DNA of 64,000 nucleotides, taken from positions 5,623,443 through 5,687,442 of the forward strand of contig NC_031502.1 in the NCBI RefSeq assembly GCF_000237925.1. Direction: 5' to 3'. Positions 59,151 to 64,000 of this stretch are shown piece by piece. Position 1 is the stretch's first letter. Every line of letters begins with the position of its first letter. The position numbers and the translations under genes are program-made. The notes beneath the pieces were generated by a model that was not told where the DNA came from, ran no database searches, and saw only the letters and a list, made by a program, of their open reading frames with translations. The stretch comes from Schistosoma mansoni (lineage: Eukaryota > Platyhelminthes > Trematoda > Strigeidida > Schistosomatidae).

Positions 59151-59324
59151 TTGAAAAACAGAGCGACAGAAAGAGGAAATTCCGCTTTATTTCCCCAGGA
59201 CAGGCGGAAAAGCAGACATTTTGGCGCATTTTCCCTTTATTTACGACTTATTTTCCTATGCATTTTCCGCTTTATTTCCCCTTTGTTCGCCTTTCTTTCC
59301 CCTTTATTGGTTGTTTGGGTCTTT

Positions 59325-61264
59325 CAGGCAGGTCTTGAAGTTATCTCAACTGGCAATTGCCAGTCAGTTTCAATTTCAGTTTGGAAAGGATAGGAGGCTT
59401 GAAGGCCTGTGTTAGTCCTGGTAATGATGGTCTCTCAGCTGATCCAACTTTCTTTTGAAGGAGTCGACGGATGGAGCCTCAACCACGTGCTGAGGTAATG
59501 AATTCCACTCGTTGATTGTTCGATGGGAAAGTCGGTAGTCAGCTGACAAGTAATTCGTTCTGGGCTTGTGAACTTTTTTGGAGTGTCCTCGTAGATTTTC
59601 TGTTTTGGAAGACAAGAAAAATGAGGGCATATCAGGTGCAAATTTGTCATTAAGCAATTTGAAAACTGTAATCAAGTCGCCTCTGATTCTTCTATATGAC
59701 AGCGGGAATAGGTTTAGCTTGGTCAGTCTAGTACCATACGGGAGCTTCGCTATTCCGGGAATCAGCCTAGTTGCTGTTCTCTGAACCCTTTCCAAGAGTT
59801 CACTGTCTTTTTTAGGCAGGGGCTAGCTGCTTGTATGTAGTACTCAAGTTTAGGGTGTACGAACACTGTATACAAAGTCAGAAACGTTTTAGCGTCAAGA
59901 TGACTAAAAGCCCTGCGTATGGACCATAATGTCCTAAAACCTTTGGCGGCTATTTCACGGCAGTGTGCAGTAGTCTTTAAGTCTTGACTAACGATGACGC
60001 CCAAGTCATTGTGTGCCTGGACAATAGGTAACTCAGTGTTATTCATCGTGTATGTATCTGTACCCTGGTGGCCAATATGCACCACAATACACTTGGAAGT
60101 GTTTATCGGCAATTGCCAGGTTTGGGACCATTCAGATAATCTCTCCAGGTCATTTTGAAGTTCTAAGCTATCGCCCTTGCTTTGTATCGCTCTCCATATC
60201 TTGACATCATCAGCATAGAGTAAGACCGATGACGGTAGTAGACGAGGGAGGTTATTTACGTACGGGAGGAATAACACTGGTCCCAAAACTGTACCCTGGG
60301 GGACTCCACTAAGCACAGTTTCCCAGCTAGACAACTTGGAGTTCACCCTTACTCTTTGTTGACGCCCAACTAGGAAGTCTTTTATTCACATCAATAGATT
60401 GCCTCCAATCCCGACATTCCTTAGCTTATATAACAGCCGGTTATGCGGAACTTTGTCGAAGGCTTTACTGAAATCGATGTAAGCTACGTCTATAGGTAAC
60501 TTTTGGTCCTTAAGAGCGCACCAGCTTTCACGAGCGACTAATAAGTTTGTGAGACAAGAGTAACCTGTTCTAAAACCATGCTGCTTTTCGGAGAGGATCC
60601 GGTTTTCATCGAGATACTTTAACAGCTCCTTCCGAATAATCTTTTCTAAGATTTTAACAACCACACTAGTTAGGCTAATTGGTCGGTAATTCTCAGGCTT
60701 ATGTTTTGTACCTGTTTTGAAGACTGGACTTACTATGGCGTTCTTCCAGTCTTTTGGTAGACGACCCTGGGTTACGGATAGATTAAAACATACACTTAAA
60801 GGGTTTGCAACAAAGTTAGCTAATTCCTTCAGTAACCTAGGATGCAGTTCATCGGGTCCAGTGGATTTACCTATATCAAGCTTAACTAGCAGACCAAAGA
60901 CATCGAGTTCTTTAATGGTCACGCTGTCCAGTGCTTGTGTGGGGGGATTTTCATGGACTGGTGAGAAGGGTGTTTCTATGGTGTATACATCGCTAAAGTA
61001 TTTAGAGAATACTTGAGCTTTTCCAAAGTCGTCCTCCACTAGTGATGAGGCAGTACTGTCTCCCCATAGTGAAGGAACATTTCTTCTTTTTGTCCTTTGG
61101 TTTATATACGAATACAAGCGTTTAGGGCATTCTATGGATTCCCTAACGATTTTCTCTTCGTACAGCTTTCTGGCCTTACAGAGGGTCGAGGCACAGGTAT
61201 TTCGAGCCTTTTGATACTGAGATTTTGCCTCGTCAGTCCCCAGTAACCTAAATCTGTCCCACAT
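59325..61264 (-). mobile_element. CR1-type LINE with nearly complete RT
   Basis: Three long - frames follow one another: 61264-60386, 60346-59762 and 59795-59412. They contain 'LDIGKSTGPDELHPRLLKEL', 'KPENYRPISLTSVVVKILEK', 'AYIDFSKAFDKVPHNRLL', 'SGVPQGTVLGPVLF', the catalytic 'LLYADDVKIW' (YADD at about 60207-60218) and the C-terminal 'NEWNSLPQHVV'. Two frame interruptions separate the pieces, and the endonuclease is absent (5' truncation). The 3' UTR ends near 59325, directly against the gene X copy C block. It is the best-preserved LINE in the window. Confidence 0.88.
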
Positions 61265-62385
61265 TTTCCTTCATGATAGCAAGATTGAAGACTCGTCCTA
61301 TATAATGCATCACTACGATGGCATCACTTTCGTTACCTGAAGGATGGACGTTATCAGATATAGTGTGGCTGAACTCAAATCAAGTCTAAAACTGTCTTGC
61401 TTTGACCGCTTCTGCAAAACCTTACGAATTGTCGAGGTGACGCACCAATCGTTCTACGACGGTTTGACCTTCAAGTGCTCAGCAGCCTCCATTAACGAAC
61501 CATTGCCTTTAACTTGTGCCCATCGTGCTGGTAGACTTACACTCACCAGAGTAGGGTAAAAATAGTCAGCAATGGATGCAGAAAGAAGTGGCCTTGAGTT
61601 TGACAAGACTGCCGAAAAGGTAGGTCTCAGTATTTCCTTCATGTGCAGCAGGTGGTTATGGAACCGTATAGTTACATATGTAGTACAAATGGGAAAGGGA
61701 TTCGCAGTGCATTGGTGGCAGCCTTTAATTACTGGCTAAAAGTTCCTGAAAGTATTTTAAGAGTCATATCAGATGTAATTCAAATGCTGCACAACGCTAG
61801 TTTGATGTAAGTCTTCCCATGAGTTTATTGCAGTTACCAGAGTCATATCTAGCATGCACATATGTGCCTACATAAATATACGTAAGTATTCTTTAGTAAA
61901 TCCGTGATTTAAGAATCTGGGATTTGGTCTTTCCTATCACAGACTTTTATCTGTAAGTCTGCAACCCACTTAATAGTAAGTGGGTTACTCAAATATATGG
62001 ATGTTCTAGACGGATTATCATCCAATGTTGATAATAACACAGTACAACATCACTACACTTCCCAGTTTTCAAAATAATGAAGTAATGGAAGTCTAATGGA
62101 TTCCGAAAACTGCTCCAAAACTACGTCACTTTACTGTCAAGTTCAAGTTTTGTACGGAATGCTAGACTTGGTTATAATTATCTTTGTTTTTCTTGCGCTT
62201 ACAACAGTATAACAATGAGACACAATTCTATGTTTCCCCTAAGTAAGTCTCCTAGGATAAAACAAATAAAAATAGTCGGGATGATTGAAATAGCTTGAAT
62301 AATTAGACGTTAAATCTAGAAATGAAAACAGTTTGCACATGTGCTTCATTCTTCAGTAATAAGGATAGTAGGTTGGTGAACCTGT
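61265..62385. other. No gene seen
   Basis: Sequence upstream of the CR1 element. Short ORFs at 61344-61642 lack motifs. Confidence 0.4.
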
Positions 62386-62389
62386 GTTA

Positions 62390-63185
62390 ATCCTGACAGA
62401 TTGCCTTCGATTAAAAGTCCAGCTTCTTGAAAGTCTTCACTGATGGGGCTGATACGACATGTTCGGGTAAGGCGTTTCAGTCATTGACCACTCAATGAGA
62501 AGAACGGGACCCCACCTTTAGTTTATTAGATCGCGGTTTGTGAACCTTCTTGCTATGATTTCGGAGAGAGCAAAAAGATAAGACGTATTTACACCCAAAT
62601 CATAATTAAAGATACGAAATGCCAGTATAAGGTCACCTCGCGTCCTGCGATAAAACAAGGGGAAAAGTTTAGACGTTTCAAACGCTCATCGTAAGGGAGT
62701 TTAGAAAGACCCTTCACTAATTTCGTTCCCACACGCTCAAGTGAGTTAGTATCCTTCGTCAGACATGGGATAGCTGCTTGGATACAGTACTCTAAAAGTG
62801 GTCTTACGTAGGTGGGATATAAAGTTCGAAACATCTCGTCAAAGCATTTGAATGCTCGACGAAGGGACCATAACGCACGATAACCTTTGGAAGCAGCTGC
62901 GTTGCAGTGCGTAGTTGTTTTCAAGTCGTGAATTATTATTACTCTTAAGTCTTTATGTTCTTGGACGCGTGGAAGAGATGTACCATGAATAGTTTAATGG
63001 TAACTATTGCCGTGGTCAATGCGCATGAGCACGCTCTCCCTGGAATTAACTTCTAAGCTCCAATCATGAGCCCATCTAACTAATACGTCTAAGTCAGCTT
63101 GCAGCTGAAAACGATCAGCCTCACTTATTGTTCTCCAGATTTTGACATCATCCGCAAACAATAATGTCGACGACTTAAGCTATTG
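62390..63185 (-). mobile_element. CR1-type LINE, second 3' fragment
   Basis: On - 'LLFADDVKIWRTISEADRF' (about 63175-63120) and then 'RALWSLRRAFKCFDEMFRTL' and 'YVRPLLEYCIQAAIPCLTK' (62924-62700) are the RT catalytic and thumb regions of the same family as 59325-61264, more decayed. Upstream RT blocks are missing. Confidence 0.78.
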
Positions 63186-63189
63186 TGAT

Positions 63190-64000
63190 TGGATACTAAC
63201 AATCACATTTCGTACCTGACTACAGGTTTCTCGTGTTTGAGGTCACAGATGAAATGCCTACAAGGCTCAGATTGCCAGTAATTTGTAAGCTACATGTGGG
63301 AGGAGGCGGTCATCTGTATTAAGTGTAACAATTTCTGACTTCGAAACGTCAATACATTACTAAATAAAACTCAGGAACCAACTGCAGATTCATATGCTCA
63401 ACCTTGCTCTGGCGATTTCGCTTTGTAGTCCCGCCCGAATGTCGAAAATGAGCCAATTGGGGAGGGGGAGTGAGTCGGCAATCAGTTTGTAGTTAAAAGC
63501 CATCGGTGCATGTGTAAAGATAGTGATCCTGAATAAAAAAAGCCTTATTCCAAAACTTTGTCTTTATGCTTATTAACACATCTTGGGCGACATTTGCCCA
63601 ACTGTTGTATTCATATGAAGTTTATGAATAGTCTATTTCGATTCTGATTGCTACTGATTATTTTTAAGCAAAAAGTCGGGTTTTGTTATTTTCTCTTGGT
63701 ATCAAAGGTTTATTAATCCGTAGTGCTATTTGTTACTGGTAGGATTTGTTGAGAATATTGTCGTATTCCAGTGAACTACCTTGATCAAAACACATCAAAT
63801 ATAGCTTTGTGGATTCGTGTTACTACCCCACTGTCTAAGCCTAAGTGGGTAATGCGAGTTTAAAACATGAGACTTATTGATGCCACTTATGCTACAGGTT
63901 TTCTCATATCGTTTACATACAGTAGAAAGCAAATCCTATAGTTCGTGACTCATCCAAGTTGTGTCGTCTTTGGTGACTTTATATTCCTTTTTGAACTGAA
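63190..64000. other. No gene seen
   Basis: AT-rich to the window end. No feature that I can support. Confidence 0.4.

Noticed and set aside
63690-63720. 'tggtatcaaagg' resembling a primer-binding site of an LTR element
   Set aside because: No LTR end precedes it and no internal coding follows. A 12-base match is too short in this AT-rich sequence.
1-64000. CRISPR arrays, bacterial operons or phage genes
   Set aside because: None seen. Introns, SINEs and LINEs show the DNA is animal, and the tandem arrays present are minisatellites without spacer-repeat structure.

Overview
The window is metazoan and almost certainly from a blood fluke (Schistosomatidae). It is AT-rich and packed with schistosome-type retroelement debris: RTE/SR2-like and CR1-like LINEs, Penelope-like GIY-YIG pieces, Ty3/gypsy fossils and tRNA-like SINE pieces. 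The host genes have the 5' micro-introns known from schistosomes. Three runs of exactly 200 N (4311-4510, 8446-8645, 12429-12628) look like scaffold joins. The first 12.4 kb is therefore three short contigs, and 12629-64000 is unbroken sequence.

Two host genes can be read end to end. A mitochondrial single-stranded DNA-binding protein (mtSSB) gene lies on + in two exons (17814-18029, 22910-23290), separated by a 4.9-kb intron full of LINEs. A TMEM55/PIP4P-type lysosomal membrane protein gene lies on - in four exons (41000 down to 35169), with two micro-introns of 36 and 32 bp followed by a 5-kb intron. A second TMEM55 locus (exons 1-3 at 9571-10332, part of exon 4 at 4511-4613) is broken by a solo LTR in exon 2. 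Just upstream of that second locus, on the same strand, is the 3' end of an unidentified gene ('gene X', 11012-11484). Pieces of gene X recur at 41146-41233 and 58549-58686.

Layout: 0-4.3 kb, gypsy/LINE debris and a Penelope-like fragment; 4.5-12.4 kb, broken TMEM55 copy, LTR copies, RT fragments, RTE LINEs and gene X; 12.8-16 kb, 31-34.4 kb and 51-54 kb, near-identical segmental duplications carrying gypsy gag fossils with nested inserts; 17.8-23.3 kb, mtSSB; 24-30 kb, mostly featureless with SINE pieces; 35-41 kb, TMEM55; 41.7-45 kb, CR1-like LINE and a gag fossil; 46.3 kb, a possible host terminal exon; 48.5-50.7 kb, a second copy of the first 2 kb; 55-64 kb, CR1-like LINEs plus gene X copy C.

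The strongest theme is a patchwork of recent duplications (some about 99.9% identical by eye), with breakpoints that can be placed to the base. I see no CRISPR array, operon-like defence system or other clearly new biological machine. The most interesting items are the TMEM55 micro-introns and altered CX5R motif, the datable solo-LTR insertions, the 30-nt exons of gene X, and a perfect 28-bp palindrome at a duplication breakpoint.
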